Shown: positions 1 to 12,076 of the stretch, piece after piece
Layout of the letters: the number at the start of each line of letters is the position of its first letter
Position numbering within the stretch: position 1 is the first letter of the stretch
Source: Limonium bicolor
Taxonomy: Eukaryota > Streptophyta > Magnoliopsida > Caryophyllales > Plumbaginaceae
Assembly: GCA_023374045.1 (NCBI GenBank)
Contig: CM041780.1
Span: forward strand, 89,679,627-89,743,626
Reading direction: 5' to 3'
DNA: 64,000 nucleotides
Program-made: the position numbers and the translations under genes
The notes under the pieces: model-generated
The model's database searches: none
What the model was told of the DNA's origin: nothing
The model's input: the letters and a program-made list of their open reading frames with translations, nothing else

Positions 1-2
1 GG

Positions 3-131
3 TTTCACATAAATAGACATGATAATGTAATAGCCCACAACCTAGCTTCTCGTGCTAGAAATGCTCAGCTCCCTCGGAGCTGCTGGAAGTCCTCTGACTT
101 CCCGGACTTTGTACGTTCACTATGTTCTTAA
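3..131 (+). pseudogene. 3' end of a LINE ORF2 (RNase H tail)
   Basis: An open frame enters from the left edge and stops at TAA 129-131. Its last 42 residues read like the C-terminus of the RVT_3-type RNase H that ends plant L1 ORF2 proteins: an RxxNxxAHxLAxRA core (INRHDNVIAHNLASRARNA) followed by a short W/F-rich tail. About 20 nt after the stop there is a 9-A run (153-161) that could be a degraded poly-A tail. Only this fragment is visible, so the state of the rest of the element is unknown. Confidence 0.65.
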
Positions 132-986
132 TCAAAACTCGTCGGTTATTTTAAAAAAAAATACTGTAGGGTTTTTTGTTTTTAATTATGGAATGGAGCA
201 AAGTAGACATGTGTCAAATTAGGGTTTTTTATTATTGAATTGGGTCGTACGAGTGGGGTCTTTAGAGGAGAGTAAAAATACCACCAGGTTCATTTTTATA
301 TGAACCTCTTGGTCCCCTTACACACATACTGACCGATTAAGCTATGAAACAATTTAATATATTGTTGCAGAAAATAATAAATGAGTTCCAATACGAGTTA
401 AACAAAATAAAATGCCCCAATCTAGATTCAAACCCAAGATCTATTAGCTCCCAAATAAACACATTAACTAACTATGCAAACTAAAAACACAGTATACGAA
501 TGAGAGAAATAATGCTAATGTTTTACTTCGAACCGAATAATCCTTAAAAACGCTAGTGTTTACAACGTAAAGGTACAATAAGATGAAAGAATGTAATCTG
601 GTAGAATGGTGGTTAAAATGCGAACGAGCGCAATAAAAATAGAAGTTGAATTACATATGTATGAGTAATGGTAAACAAGATAGAAAAAAGAAGTAACAAA
701 ATAAAATGAGGTGAGGGGGAGTTTTAATCGAACTTGCTACAAAACGAAATACGCTAGCATGAAATATAAAGTGGAAATGTACATAAAATGACAGAAACAA
801 CATTAAAACAATAAGATAAAAAAAACAAAATAACGGCAAATGCTATTAAATAAAATACAAGTAAAAATAACAATAAAATAAGGTAAGATAAACAAGTAAT
901 AAAATAGCATAGAATAAGAAAAATATAAAACAAAATAGAAAAATAAATAAGCAAAGATAAATAAGATAAAATAAAGTAAAAAAGTA
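132..986. other. AT-rich intergenic DNA with A-rich tract
   Basis: No gene is supported here. The region holds stop-rich sequence and, from about 836 to 986, an A-rich low-complexity tract built from degenerate AAAATAAG-like words. The apparent open frames on the opposite strand are T-rich products of this tract. Confidence 0.6.
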
Positions 987-995
987 AAATAAGTA

Positions 996-1407
996 GGGAA
1001 AATTCACGATATACCCCTGTTTTCTTTCGTAATTCACAATATACCCCTGTGTTTTTCGTAATTCAACTTTAAACATGCTTAAATGCTGTCAAAAATTGAT
1101 GAAACTTTAGATGGACGATGCTAAAGTGTTATATTTTGTCCAATATCAAATATAAAGTTTTTTAAGCTCACATGTGACCTGTGGGGCCCAATGAATATGC
1201 CACATGTTCATTGGGTCCCACAGGTCACACGTGAGCTTAAAAAACTTCAAATTTGAAGTTGGACCAAAATATTACACTTTAGCATCGTCCATGTAAAGTT
1301 TCATCAATTTTGGACAATATTTAAGCATGTTTAAAGTTGAATTACAAAAACCATAGGGGTATATTGTGAATTACAAAAGAAAACAGGGGTATATCGTGAA
1401 TTTTCCC
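996..1407. mobile_element. Mutator-type foldback MITE
   Basis: This 412-bp element is almost one palindrome. Arms of about 200 bp start GGGAAAATTCACGATATACC and are mirrored at the right end, meeting around 1195-1205. It is bounded by a perfect 9-bp direct repeat, AAATAAGTA, at 987-995 and 1408-1416. A 9-bp target duplication with long TIRs is the signature of Mutator-like elements. It has no coding capacity. Its inner arms match those of the element at 26611-27155. Confidence 0.9.
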
Positions 1408-1416
1408 AAATAAGTA

Positions 1417-2600
1417 AATAGACAAAAGCGACCAGTTTGAAACTGGATGATTTTTGGAGATTCATTTTCGAAAAATTGTGTTTTTGTGAAATGCTTTGAA
1501 AATAGATTTAAGAATTTTTGGTGTCTACACAAAGCAAACCAGAGGCGTCCGAAGCAACGTCCGGACGCAGCGAAAACCGTAGAAAATCAATGGTGAACAA
1601 AGAGCATAGCAAATCCACAATTCACCAATACCATAGCTTAGACTTACACAACAAAGTACGCAAAACAAACTACTTTTTCATGGGGTTTTAACGCATCGAA
1701 AATGCAAATCGGAAACCGTTCAAAATCATCACAAATAAGAGAATCAAATAAACATATACGGAAGCATAACAAAACCGAAACTCCCGTGGATGAACATACA
1801 CAACTGAATCCATCTACCACTACCTCACATCCGAAGCAAAGCACATCTCTATGGACTCTGCGAAACGCCCTCCTCGAATCCCCTCTCGACTGACAAACAC
1901 TTGACCAAATTGAAGGAAGACCGAAACCGGAATGAGGAGTGAAGAAACTGGAACGAAGAGTGGAACCACACTCAGAATCCCAAACTAGAGATCTAACGGA
2001 CTCGAACCACGAACAATGGAGCCAGAACACTTGATTAAGTGAATTGTATATAGGAGAAGATGAAGGAAGGAAGAAGCAAAGGGAGGTTACCTTTGAGAGT
2101 AGAGCGGGAGTTTATGAGCATGGAAGAAGAACGTGAAATAAGAATGAGAAGGATGAAGGAAATAACAGAAAGAAATATCTCCTTCCTAACTCGAAAATAC
2201 TAAACAAAAGGAAAGGCCAATACTAACCCTCCTTCTCCAAGACTAACATAATAACAATTAGAAAAAATGTCATAAGCATACTAATATAAGATCGAAATAA
2301 ATATGAACTCCCTTTGCGAATCAGAAACAAAAGAAAAAAAATCTGGGCCATAAAACGTCATATCGTCGTGATGGTCATGTCCCACGTCGTAGGGATGTAC
2401 TACTAAGCGGGGAATGGGAATACTAGGCCCCTCCTCTGCTCCTTTGAGCGGTCTTTCTTCCTCTATTTTTAGACATATTTCACCACTTTTTAAGTTTATC
2501 CATCTACCAAGTTCAAATTTAATAGTAATATTAGATTTAATGTCAACACAATGTTACATTGAACAAGCTAATTTTACAAAACATTTAGAATTATAAAAAA
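1417..2600. other. Intergenic DNA, nothing recognised
   Basis: There is a minus-strand open stretch of 128 codons (1644-2030), but its product is Cys/Ser/Phe-rich, shows no family motif and has no convincing gene structure, so I do not call it a gene. Confidence 0.5.
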
Positions 2601-2602
2601 AC

Positions 2603-3250
2603 ATGCAAAATCGGGATGGAAAGGTGGATGAAGACAGTAGATTCGCGACACTTAGTGTCCCGAAATTAGTTCCTAAGTGCAGCATACTGCCCCGAAACAA
2701 AGAAGGAAAAAAACAACCAGCGATTCGGGACAACCTTAGTCCCAAATTTTTCATTTACGGGCAACTACAAGCCCCGAACTATTCATGTACGGGAAAAAAT
2801 CATCCCAAATCAACTCGGGAAAAATATTTTGGCTGGTGATGCAAAGTCGGGATGGCAAATGTGGTGAATTGGGCAGACTCATCACAGCCTTTGTCCCAAT
2901 TTTTTGATGTTTCACGGCTGGTTAGGTGGCCTTGAGTCGGGAAGGCTTGGTGAATGGATTAAGCAAAGTCGGGACAGCTTACATCCAGAATTCACTTGTT
3001 ACGCGGGAGTAGAGTGATCCAGGACATATAGTTAAGTGATTTTAAGAAAATAGGACATAGGTTGTCCCAATTTACAGTGTTTCACGAGGTGAAGTGGCAC
3101 GGTTTCAGGTCGGGACGCCTGAGCAGGTTTATGGCCATATTTTGGGATTGTCTATGGAGTGAACTGTAGCAAACTGGCACAATGGGTGTCCCGATTTGGT
3201 CTTCTACACCACTATTGCTATCCCGATTTAGGAGAACTTCATTAATGGAG
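2603..3250. repeat. Region with recurrent TCGGGAC/GTCCC words
   Basis: Short words of the type TCGGGA(C/T) and GTCCC(G/A)A recur on both strands more than ten times in about 650 bp (for example near 2615, 2655, 2725, 2848, 2938, 2968, 3065, 3110, 3188 and 3218). Dense short subterminal motifs in both orientations occur in CACTA transposon ends, but I found no CACTA TIR, so the identity is open. Confidence 0.35.
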
Positions 3251-3500
3251 TTTTCAAGCTTTTTTTTCAGAATTTTGTTTTGTAGCTCTAGCCCATATGA
3301 ATGTGTTTTTAAATAAACTAACACCAAGTTCAGATTCACAACTCCAGATCTACAAGTTGAAAAAAATCGCAAAACTCAACGGAAAATTTATCCAGCGGCG
3401 GTCCGACGGTGGTCTGGTGATCTGAAAGCGAGGATTCCGGTGAGAGCTTCTGGAGGAGAGAGAGTGCGTATGTGAGAAATGAAGCTGAGCGACACGTCCC

Positions 3501-3513
3501 ATTTATATATAAC
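3501..3513 (-). promoter_or_regulatory. TATA-like promoter, minus strand
   Basis: Read on the minus strand this is GTTATATATAAAT. About 40-60 nt downstream comes a CT-rich leader (CACTCTCTCTCCTCC type, around 3450-3465), the usual layout of a plant core promoter and 5' UTR. Transcription would run towards 3400. No convincing coding exon follows, so it may be a gene fragment or a promoter carried by a transposon. Confidence 0.3.
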
Positions 3514-3694
3514 GTGCACGTTTTTGACCATTTTGTCACAGTAACCCACTTTTTGACTCGTGTTCAGTAGTTATATGTCATTTTTTAGTAAATGCTTGAA
3601 AACGTATATAACCAAACATAAAAAATGCAAGGTTACACGCTTAAGTAACGTTTAAGCAAAGTTTAAACGTGTTTACCGTCTTTTCCTACCAGTT

Positions 3695-3777
3695 TTAATA
3701 ATCTAGATGATTAGGATAACGAAAACGTTATTCTACGAAAAAAAAAGTTATAGTGGTACCTTAATAATCTAGATGAT
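3695..3777 (+). repeat. 17-bp direct repeat around a 49-bp spacer
   Basis: TTAATAATCTAGATGAT occurs at 3695-3711 and again at 3761-3777. This could be the target duplication or footprint of a very small insertion, or a local duplication. Confidence 0.5.
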
Positions 3778-3796
3778 AATAGACAATTTATCGCAT

Positions 3797-4655
3797 ACCA
3801 CTAAAAAGTTTGTTAATTCACAAAATACTACAACTTTAAGAAAAGTTTTTCTGATACCACAAAAAAAATTAAGTCACATACACCACTAATTATTAAGCCT
3901 AAACTTTTAAGACTAAAATACCCGTACTTGTTAATAAACAAACTTCACATTCTACCACATAAATATTTTTAACTCATAAGATACTGCAAAAATTAATAAT
4001 AAAAATGTAAGCTTATTAATATATTGGTTAAAATTTATATAAACAAAATACCATAAATTTAATTATAAAATCTCTAAATATATAAAAAGTATAATATATT
4101 ATATGGCTAAAACAATAGTTGACCATATAAAATAATATTATAAAAATTTATATTTACATAAATGAACATTATAAAAAATAGATTATCATTTCCTTTAATA
4201 TTTTGTCTATTTTAAATCAAATTTGCAGTTTTTTTAATATATTATACTTTTTAAAATTATTAATATTTTTAGAGATTTAATTATGATATATATGATATTT
4301 TTTATTTGTACTATTTTAACCCATATAAGAGAACTTAAATTTTACTAGTTACATTTTTAATATAATATAAATTTTTATTTAAAATATATAAATAGATATA
4401 CAATGTTAACCAATATATTAATAAAATAAAATTTTATTTATTTACTGTTTTAAATATTTTTAATTAATTTCTTGTTATCTTGTGAATTAAAAATATTTAT
4501 ATTATATAAAGTGAACTATTTATTAATATTTCGATCTTAAAAGATTTAGAGTTAATAATGAATGTTATCTGGTCAATAATATTTTTTTTGACTATTATAT
4601 ATTTTTCTTAAAATAAGATATTTTATGAATTAAACAATTTTTTAATAATATCCCT
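3797..4655. mobile_element. AT-rich long-TIR non-autonomous element
   Basis: The left 200 bp and the right 200 bp align as inverted repeats. The left segment around 3805-3850 (GTTAATTCACAAAATACT) mirrors about 4612-4650. The segment around 3955-3990 (ATATTTTTAACTCATAAGAT) mirrors about 4478-4500. The centre is AT-rich and has no open frame. The exact ends and the target duplication are not clear, so limits are approximate. The best guess is an old MITE with long arms. Confidence 0.5.
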
Positions 4656-4979
4656 AAATCCTACGTATAAATAATTATGGTAATAAAAAACATGTCATTC
4701 AAGACGGATAACATTAAAATCCAGTCAAAGGCCATATTAATTTCACTCTCATAGTTACATTACAGATTTTTAGTAAGATAAATAAACACAAAATGTGAGG
4801 GGAATAAAGAAACAGAGAAAGTCAGGGACGCGAACTGAAAAGCCAAAATCCACATTAATTATCCTGGTCAAAGTGAAAACTTTCCGAAAAATCTTCATTG
4901 TTTACGGTTTTTGAGTAAGATAAACAAACCCACACATTTTTCACGTTACTATGCCAAGTTAGATCAGAGCTTAAGACGG

Positions 4980-6279
4980 GAAGAGAAGATAATCAAATCA
5001 GTTTGGATTCATTTCCTTTTGCGAGGAGGCGGATTCTAAGTTTTTGGGCCAACGAGGCGGAGGAGTTTCGACGGAGGGTAAAAAGTGAGATTAGCCGTAT
5101 AACAAAAGGGGAAGGAAGAGAGTGACGTAGGGAGAAGGTGGTGCTTGTGTGATCGGACTGACTGGTGGCGCCGTCCTCCATTCCTTTGTATGTACTGTTT
5201 AATTTCACAGGTAAGGTCTCCGTCGTCTCTTTTAGCGGAGTTGGGATATTCTGTAGCATGCAAATTTTCTTTCAAACTGAATATAACTTTCTTATTCTGG
5301 ATAGATTTATTTCATGGAATGGGTGGTTATTATTTTCCTGCCATTAACTTGACTTCCCTCCCTGTTCCTTAAAGCAAGAGAAATGTCGATTGTTTATGAA
5401 ACCTATACACTGTTTGATGAAATTGGACTCTGGTGCGTATACTTAGCAATATGGTATTGCGATTTGCTGATCCAAATTTAAAGTGTGTCTCAGTCTTTGT
5501 TGGTTTGGATCTGAAGGCTAGAGCTTGGGGGAATATGAGTGAAAATTACTATTTGCCAAGACGGATGTTGATTGATGCCTTAGGCCCTTAAGTGATAATG
5601 GGTGCTTAATTTCGCTGATCGTATTTTTAAAAAATGTTGATTAGTTAACATGAACGTGGGCGTTGATTATTGGAGATGAATGTTAGGAGTATGTTTGATG
5701 GTGGTCCTGCTGGACAAAGTTGGGGTGGTATGGTTCCCCATTGCAACTGATTCATGCTTGTATCGTTAGTTGGTTATGTTTTGCTCAAGAGAGGACTGCT
5801 GTGTCCCTTGCTGGTGGAGTAAGGTGGGATGTAGGTGTGGTCTCTTTTCTCTGTTGGAGCAGTAGGGTGGGGAAGAGATTACAGGAATAATGGGCGTGAG
5901 GATGGAGATGAAGATGCTTGCTGTAGAATTATATTTTTCTTATGAGATTGTGCTCCACTCTATATTGCTTGCAGTATAAGGCAGGTTTCCATTTTTCTGT
6001 CCATGAGAGGTAGTAGGATTGCAAGGAGTGGTATGATATTTGACCTTTTGAAGTCTGAACTTGTTTTCCTTGAACACTAGCACCTATTCTGCATTGTACA
6101 TCTATCATACAAAAACGAACTGTTGACTACTAGGGGGTGAGGGAACCCTTTGGATCCGCCACTGTGAGGGATTATACAAAGGATGAGTTCTTTATATTCC
6201 TTTAATGTGTCTGTGTCTTCCTATGCTGATCATATTCATGATGATATTAATAAAACAATGTTTCAAAATTCAAATTTAG
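4980..6279 (+). other. Putative 5' UTR exon and leader intron of the B3 gene
   Basis: A GC-richer leader ends at 5210 with a good donor (CACAG then GTAAGG). The next good acceptor before the B3 coding start is TTTAG at 6275-6279, two bases upstream of the ATG at 6282. Together they suggest a non-coding first exon (start near 4980, not defined) and a 1069-nt leader intron, 5211-6279. This is inferred from splice-site shape only. Confidence 0.45.
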
Positions 6280-6281
6280 AA

Positions 6282-7983
6282 ATGACGACCAATATTGGAG
6301 CTACAAGGACAGCTTCTCATCTCCCTCAAGCTTTCTTCCAGCCTATTCTAACCACCTTCCTTTCAGACTTTGTAAATCCCTCCTCACACCTTTGTTTTGA
6401 TTTGTTCATTTAAATTAGTTTCATAATTTTTCTACTTCACTACGGTACTGTTAAAACAAATCTATCTCTCACAGAGGGTACCCGAAGGCTTTCGAAGGCA
6501 CATCTTGGATGCTAGAGGCGAATCCAATAGAGGAAGTGAGATATGGGTAGAACTGAAAAATAGCTTGGAGCAAAAGACATGGCATGTAAGGATTGACATT
6601 GATTGCGATTGGTGTTTGAAGGATGGTTGGGAGGAATTCACACATGATCATCATCTTCAAGTCGGTCAGTTGGTGGTGTTTAATCTGGTTTCTTCTTCCA
6701 CCTTCCTAGTCTCGGTTTTTGATGCATTGACCAATTGTGAGATTTACTACCCTGAGGAAAGATCTGTCAAAGGCAATCTCACTTTTCATTTACTAACTCT
6801 TATACAATGAGATGATGATATACACTTTGCAAGCTGTTATCAATTAAGCTGTTGATTGATGTCATTTACTTCTAAACATTCTCCTTACAGACCACCCCAA
6901 CAAGACTGTCAATGTGAAAGTAGAGTACCCTGAGCAGGGAGAAGAAGACTCTTGGCAAAATAAAGAAATGATGCCGCCTCATCCATGCCCCATGGTGAAA
7001 TGCAAGGCTCCAGATCACAATGAACAAGGGGGAACAGAATCTTGGCAAAATAAAGAGATGAAGCGACCCAATGCATCCCTCCAGGTGAAACGCAAGGTTC
7101 CAGAGAACACCGAGGAGAAGGAAGGATCTAGGCAAGATAAAGAAAGGAAGAGACCCAATACATCTCTCTCAGTGACACTCAAGGTACCAGCTTATAGAGA
7201 ACAGGGAGACGAAGAATCTAGGCAAGATAAAGAAATGAAGCTACCCACTTCAGGCCTCCTGATGAACCTCAATGTTCCGGAGCACACTGAACAGGGAGAA
7301 GAAAAATGTAAGCAAAATAAAGAAAAGAAGCAACCCAATGCATGCCTCACGGTAAAACGCGAGGGTCCAGAGCCTGGCTTAAGGCCCTTTGGAAATCCTT
7401 ATTTCTGTGCAACCGTGAAGAAGTATTGTTTCAGTTGGCCTGGCATGGTAAGTGCAGTTCGGGCTATAGATGATATCCTGAATTTTTTGGTGCGGCTGAA
7501 AAAACAAACAAAATTGATCAAAGAAACTTTCATCCGTTTGAATTTTGGCAGCTCATTCCCATCGAGTTTGCAAAGCAGCATGATCTTTATAGGAGATGGT
7601 GCAATGTCATTCTCATAGACGAAATTGAACGAAAGTGGATGATTCACTTAAGGTATAGGAAAACAGGGAAAGATCAGACTTATCTTGCAGCTGGATGGGA
7701 TGAGTTTCAAGCAGCGAATGACCTCAAGTATGGAGACAAAATAGCCTTAGAACTCATCAGTGCAGGAGAATGCCCAGAAATGAGATTCCACAGTAAGCTT
7801 TTTCTTTGTGACTTCAGTTGTATGTTTCAATATTTCCAGTACTTTGAACTGATTGCAAACTTGATGGAATGAACTTCGTATCTGAACTTTTTTTTGCTGA
7901 GGAATTTTGATAATTATGTTGATTTCTTAAAAAATTATATTATTGCAGAGCTAACTGAAGCTAAACAGAAATATCCAACATGA
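6282..7983 (+). CDS. Two-B3-domain DNA-binding protein, REM/VRN1-like
   Basis: Predicted spliced gene with exons 6282-6371, 6475-6772, 6891-7447, 7552-7792 and 7949-7983 (stop TGA), 406 residues. All joins keep phase. Residues 18-122 form a first B3 domain (FFQPIL start, RVPEGFRRHI, KDGWEEF, LVVFNL, VFD). Residues 289-395 form a second B3 domain (NPYFCATVKKY, IPIEFAKQHDL, AAGWDEF, YGDKIALEL). B3 domains bind DNA in the nucleus, and the KDGWEEF and GWDEF cores are typical of the REM/VRN1 group. Between them residues 143-288 are five tandem units of 27-30 residues rich in K, E, Q and P, probably a flexible basic linker. The second intron starts with GC rather than GT (AAAG then GCAATC). The other introns are GT-AG. 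ATG 6282 was chosen because an acceptor lies just upstream; an in-frame ATG at 6183 is the alternative. No stops or frameshifts are seen, so it may be functional. The target genes cannot be told. Confidence 0.8.
6929..7366 (+). repeat. Coding tandem repeat, five units of 81-90 bp
   Basis: Inside exon 3 of the B3 gene, units begin with CC(A/T)GA and contain a conserved TGGCAAAATAAAGA or AGGCAAGATAAAGA core. Unit lengths are multiples of 3 (81, 90, 87, 90, 90), so the frame is kept. The units differ at many sites, so the expansion is not very recent. Confidence 0.85.
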
Positions 7984-8574
7984 TACGACTGAGTGAAAGG
8001 GGTAATGCTGAGGACTTGTGTGCTTCTTGTCAGTAGATTCATGGACTGAATAGCTTAGTTTGTAGAATAGGTATGGAAGGTCTGGAAACCGTTACGTTTT
8101 CTCATCATCTTTAGACGATATAATTCTCAAGTTTTTTTGTTTGGTAGCTTTGAGGGTCACTGCTCATCTGTATATGTAAGGCGAGTGAAAATATGGCCGT
8201 TTCGTTGATCTGTTAAACTTATGCAGAATCTGCTTATAGGAGTGTTTTATTAACAGCATTTTAAATGCTAGCAGCTGATTCCGAGTTCTATAGATTATGA
8301 CTAATGCCAGATAGCGATTTAATCTGTGAAGTTTTGATTTTTCTAGTTAGCACTTTATCTTTGTTAGATTCTAGCCTAAAAGAAAAGGTACACGTTATTC
8401 GCGTGTATGTATATATTTGTAGAAATTGCCGGGTTCGGACCGTGCTGCGGATATATTTTAGACTCTTGGGTCTGGTAAGTAAGGCTGGTTTTATCTTTTT
8501 CAGGCCAGACCGAGTTTTATCGGTTCTACTGGTGGCCCGTTCAACTATATTTTTTAAGAAGATAAAATAAAACT
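7984..8574. other. 3' flank of the B3 gene
   Basis: No gene is supported here. The start of this stretch is expected to hold the 3' UTR of the B3 gene. No single clear polyadenylation signal stands out. Confidence 0.4.
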
Positions 8575-8583
8575 TATATATTA

Positions 8584-9465
8584 TGGAAAATACACAATAT
8601 ATCCCTATATAGTGTTATTCGTTATATATCCTGATTTAACAACTCATTCTTCATATTGATGGTTTAAAAATTCACAATATACTCTTATTTTTTAAATGTC
8701 CTAAAATAATTAATATTTTATCGTCGATATTACAGATCGTATCTAAAGTTTACAATTGATATTTTATGAAATTTTATAAAATCTATCAAATACTATCAAA
8801 ATATATAAAAAAAATTAAAAGTAATAAAATTTTGAACAAATAACTAAGTCATATTTAAAATTGAAATAAAACTGATAATTTTTAAAAAATTGAACATACA
8901 TAAATCTTCAAACAAAATAAATTGTTTATTCTCATTGTTTTTTTTGTCTTCTTTGACTATTTATCGTCTGCTTGATTAAAATATTTTTAGTTATGGTAAG
9001 AAAATGATTCGCTATCAAAATCAATTTATAAACTAAAATAATCCTATATAAGATGAAGTAGTTGTATATAATATTGATGAAGAAGAATAATAAATAGTTA
9101 AGGAAGGTTAAAAACAATGATAAAAATAATTTATTTGAGATTTTGTGTATGTTAAATATTTATGAATAATGAATTTTATCTCAAATTTATATATGTTTTA
9201 GTTATTATATAATTTTTCTCATTTTTCTAAATATTTGTAAAATTTCATAAAATACCTCAATTTGTTTTTAAAAAATGTAGCATATTGTGAACTTGAAATG
9301 TAATCTGCAATTTAAGGGATAAAATAGTTATTATTGAAGGTCATTTCATGGACTAGGGATATATTATGAATTTCAAAACTTTTTAAGGGTATATGAAAAA
9401 CAAGTTTGAAATTGGGGTATATAGTAAATTATCGAACTTTTTAGAAATATATTTTGAATTTTTCC
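8584..9465. mobile_element. AT-rich MITE with 9-bp target duplication
   Basis: The left end (TGGAAAATACACAATATATC) and the reverse of the right end (GGAAAAATTCAAAATATATT) are imperfect terminal inverted repeats that extend about 60 bp inward. TATATATTA flanks it at 8575-8583 and 9466-9474. A 9-bp duplication again fits the Mutator group, and the end sequence resembles that of the element at 996-1407. The AT-richness makes the duplication weaker evidence. It has no coding capacity. Confidence 0.55.
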
Positions 9466-10041
9466 TATATATTACATATAGTTTTAATATATATTATATA
9501 AAAATAATTTTCATATATATACTCCCTCCGTCCCACCTTGACCGTCCTATTTACTATTTGGACATGTCGTTTGACTTCAATTTTTAACATATAAGATAAA
9601 TTAATTTTGAAAATTTAAGTTTTGCATATGATTCCTTACATGATAAACTATATAATACAAAATTTAGTTTTATAAAATTATTTTACCTTATATGTTTAAT
9701 GGTAGTATATAAAAATCAAGACGGATTGGACTTGTCCACAGACTTAGAAATGTATCACAGTCTGGTCTAGCACGACCCGTCCAGTTTCTTGTCCAGGCTC
9801 ACCAATAAATGTAGTAGAGTCTGACGTGCTTTCATGCCGGGCTACCGGTTTGGACATATAATATTCAACTTTAGCCCGGTTTAAATAGGAACCAAGAATT
9901 TGTATTTCCATGTGCTCAGTCGAAGCAATCGTGCATTTGGACTTGGGTATTATTGGGATTTTAATCTTGATCCAACTCAAAATTTATCTCCAAAATTAGG
10001 TTATATTATGAAAAATAAATGTTTGATTGGGTTTTGTGAAG

Positions 10042-12076
10042 TAGACCTGGTAAAAGTAACCCGAACCCGAAAAACCGAACCGAACCAATTCGATCCAAAT
10101 CTGAATCTCAACCGAAAACTATAACTTGAAAAATGACCCGAAATCCAAAATAAATCGACCCGGACCAAACCGAGCCGTATTATTGTAAAACCGAAAGTAA
10201 ACCACAATCCACAATCATCCTAACCGAAGTCATCCGAACCAAAATCAACCGAACCGAAGTCACCCATAACCCGATGATGACCCGAAATCCGAAGTGACCC
10301 GAACCGATACCAACCGAATAGCAATCGAACCGAACCCGAACCAAAACCAGTGTGACCCGATCTAATATATCCGATGTGACACGAAAGAATATATTGCATT
10401 AATTATAGGAGACAATGAGAATAAAACAGAATGTTTATACCCAATATCTAGTTTAAATACAAATCAATATTTAGTATTTGTATCATACAACACTAAACAA
10501 TGCCCCCACAATACTTTTACAATTAATCTTTACTTAGTAAGTGACGTACCTATAAAAAAAGTATTAATAAACTTATATACATGAGAAATTATTTTAAATA
10601 TACCACAAATATTTGGCACTATAAAATATTAAAGTAATTAATTATCATGCATTTTCATTAATCGCACAACTAATAATGAATTAATGATAATGCGTTACTC
10701 ATCAATGATAGATTGGTAAGAACCAAAAATATTTGTATATTTACTCAAATTTTATCACTAATTCATATAATTATTGTATTAAGTCATATATTGAAGGTGT
10801 TTTTATTAATTAGAATTTTTCAAGCCTTTATCCAATCTTATGAATAATCTTCCCTCATTAGCAATTTAGCATAAATGTTTAATATACTTGAAGGTTTTTA
10901 CTTATGTAACAAAATTGTCATGCTTCTGAATAGTTCTTCATCATTAACAGTTTTTTAACTACCGTAAAAAAAGTCATCAAAACTTATTTAATTCCATTTG
11001 CTAACTATTAATAGATTGAAAATACAAGTTACTACACTTTGATACAATTTTAATAATTATCTACAAACATACCTTATTTATACTCCTCTCAAAATAATGA
11101 AACTATTAAATAATCTAAAGCTACAACAATAATTATGATAAGTTCAGACTTAGTTGCTAAAGTATAATATGATGCAAATTGGAATTATTTGTTGAAATTA
11201 ATATTTTATATACATTTATACGTGTTGAGATTGATTGAAGTCATATTTGCATATCATGATGATTGAGTTGCTGGATTCTGTAATGGCAACTGAATTTAAC
11301 CGATTAATTGACCCGAATTTGACCCATAACCCGAAAAAACCGAATAAACCAGAAACTAACCCGAACCGTAAGTTACCTGACCCGAAATCACCCTAGAGGT
11401 GATCATTCGGGCGGGCGGGCCGGGTTCGGGCCGGGCCAAAAGAAAATTTTAGGCCCGTCGGGCCTATTTTTAAAAACCAAGCCCGGTTTTTTACATGTTC
11501 GGGCCGGGCCGGGCTAGGCCCGGTTTTTTCCAGGCTTTGCCGTGGCCCGGCCCGCCCGGCCCGGTTTTTTAATTTTTTATATAAATTAATAAAAAAATTA
11601 AAATTAATATATTTTAATATATATTATATTATATATAACTTATTTAAAATTTATATATTATATATAATTTTTGTATATATTATATAAAAATTAAATATGT
11701 ATATATTATTTTAAAAAAATAATAATAAATAATATAAAATCGGGTCGGGCCGGGCTTGTCCACGGGCTCAAAAAATGTGCCGCGGCCCGGCCCGGTTTTT
11801 TATTCGGGCCTGATTTTATGTCCAGGCCCGCCCGGAAGCCCAATCAGGCTCGGGCCCATCGGGCTTTTTTACGGGCCGGACACATTTTGATCAGCTCTAA
11901 ATCACCCTAACCAAAAGTCATCCAAACCGAAATTCACCCAAACCGATCCAAACCGACCCGAAATTTCAACAAACCGAACTCAACCCGAACAAACCGAATT
12001 CATTCGACCCGAACCAAATATTGAACGATTTGAAATCAACCCGAACCGAACCGATTGACCCGAACTGCCACCTCTA
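10042..12076. mobile_element. hAT-like non-autonomous element, copy 1
   Basis: The element starts TAGACCTGGTAAAAG and ends with the inverse of TAGAGGTGGCAGTTCGGG. Such TAGAGGTGGCA-type ends are common in plant hAT elements. TGTGAAG is repeated at 10035-10041 and 12077-12083 (7 of the expected 8 bp). Both subterminal arms (10055-10390, then 11285-11393 and 11900-12076) are degenerate arrays of CCGAAC/CCCGAA words in the same strand sense. The centre is AT-rich. It has no transposase frame. It is inserted in the Stowaway-like unit and hosts the MITE at 11394-11899. Confidence 0.7.
11394..11899. mobile_element. hAT MITE with GC-rich arms
   Basis: The ends TAGAGGTGATCA and TGATCAGCTCTA are inverted repeats, and AATCACCC is duplicated perfectly at 11386-11393 and 11900-11907 (8 bp, the hAT hallmark). 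The outer 160 bp on each side are very GC-rich (GGGCCGGGC words). They flank an AT-rich core with few G or C bases. It has no coding capacity. Confidence 0.9.

Noticed and set aside
1644..2030. A 128-codon minus-strand frame as a gene
   Set aside because: Composition is Cys/Ser/Phe-heavy, there is no motif or gene structure, and it looks like a chance open frame.
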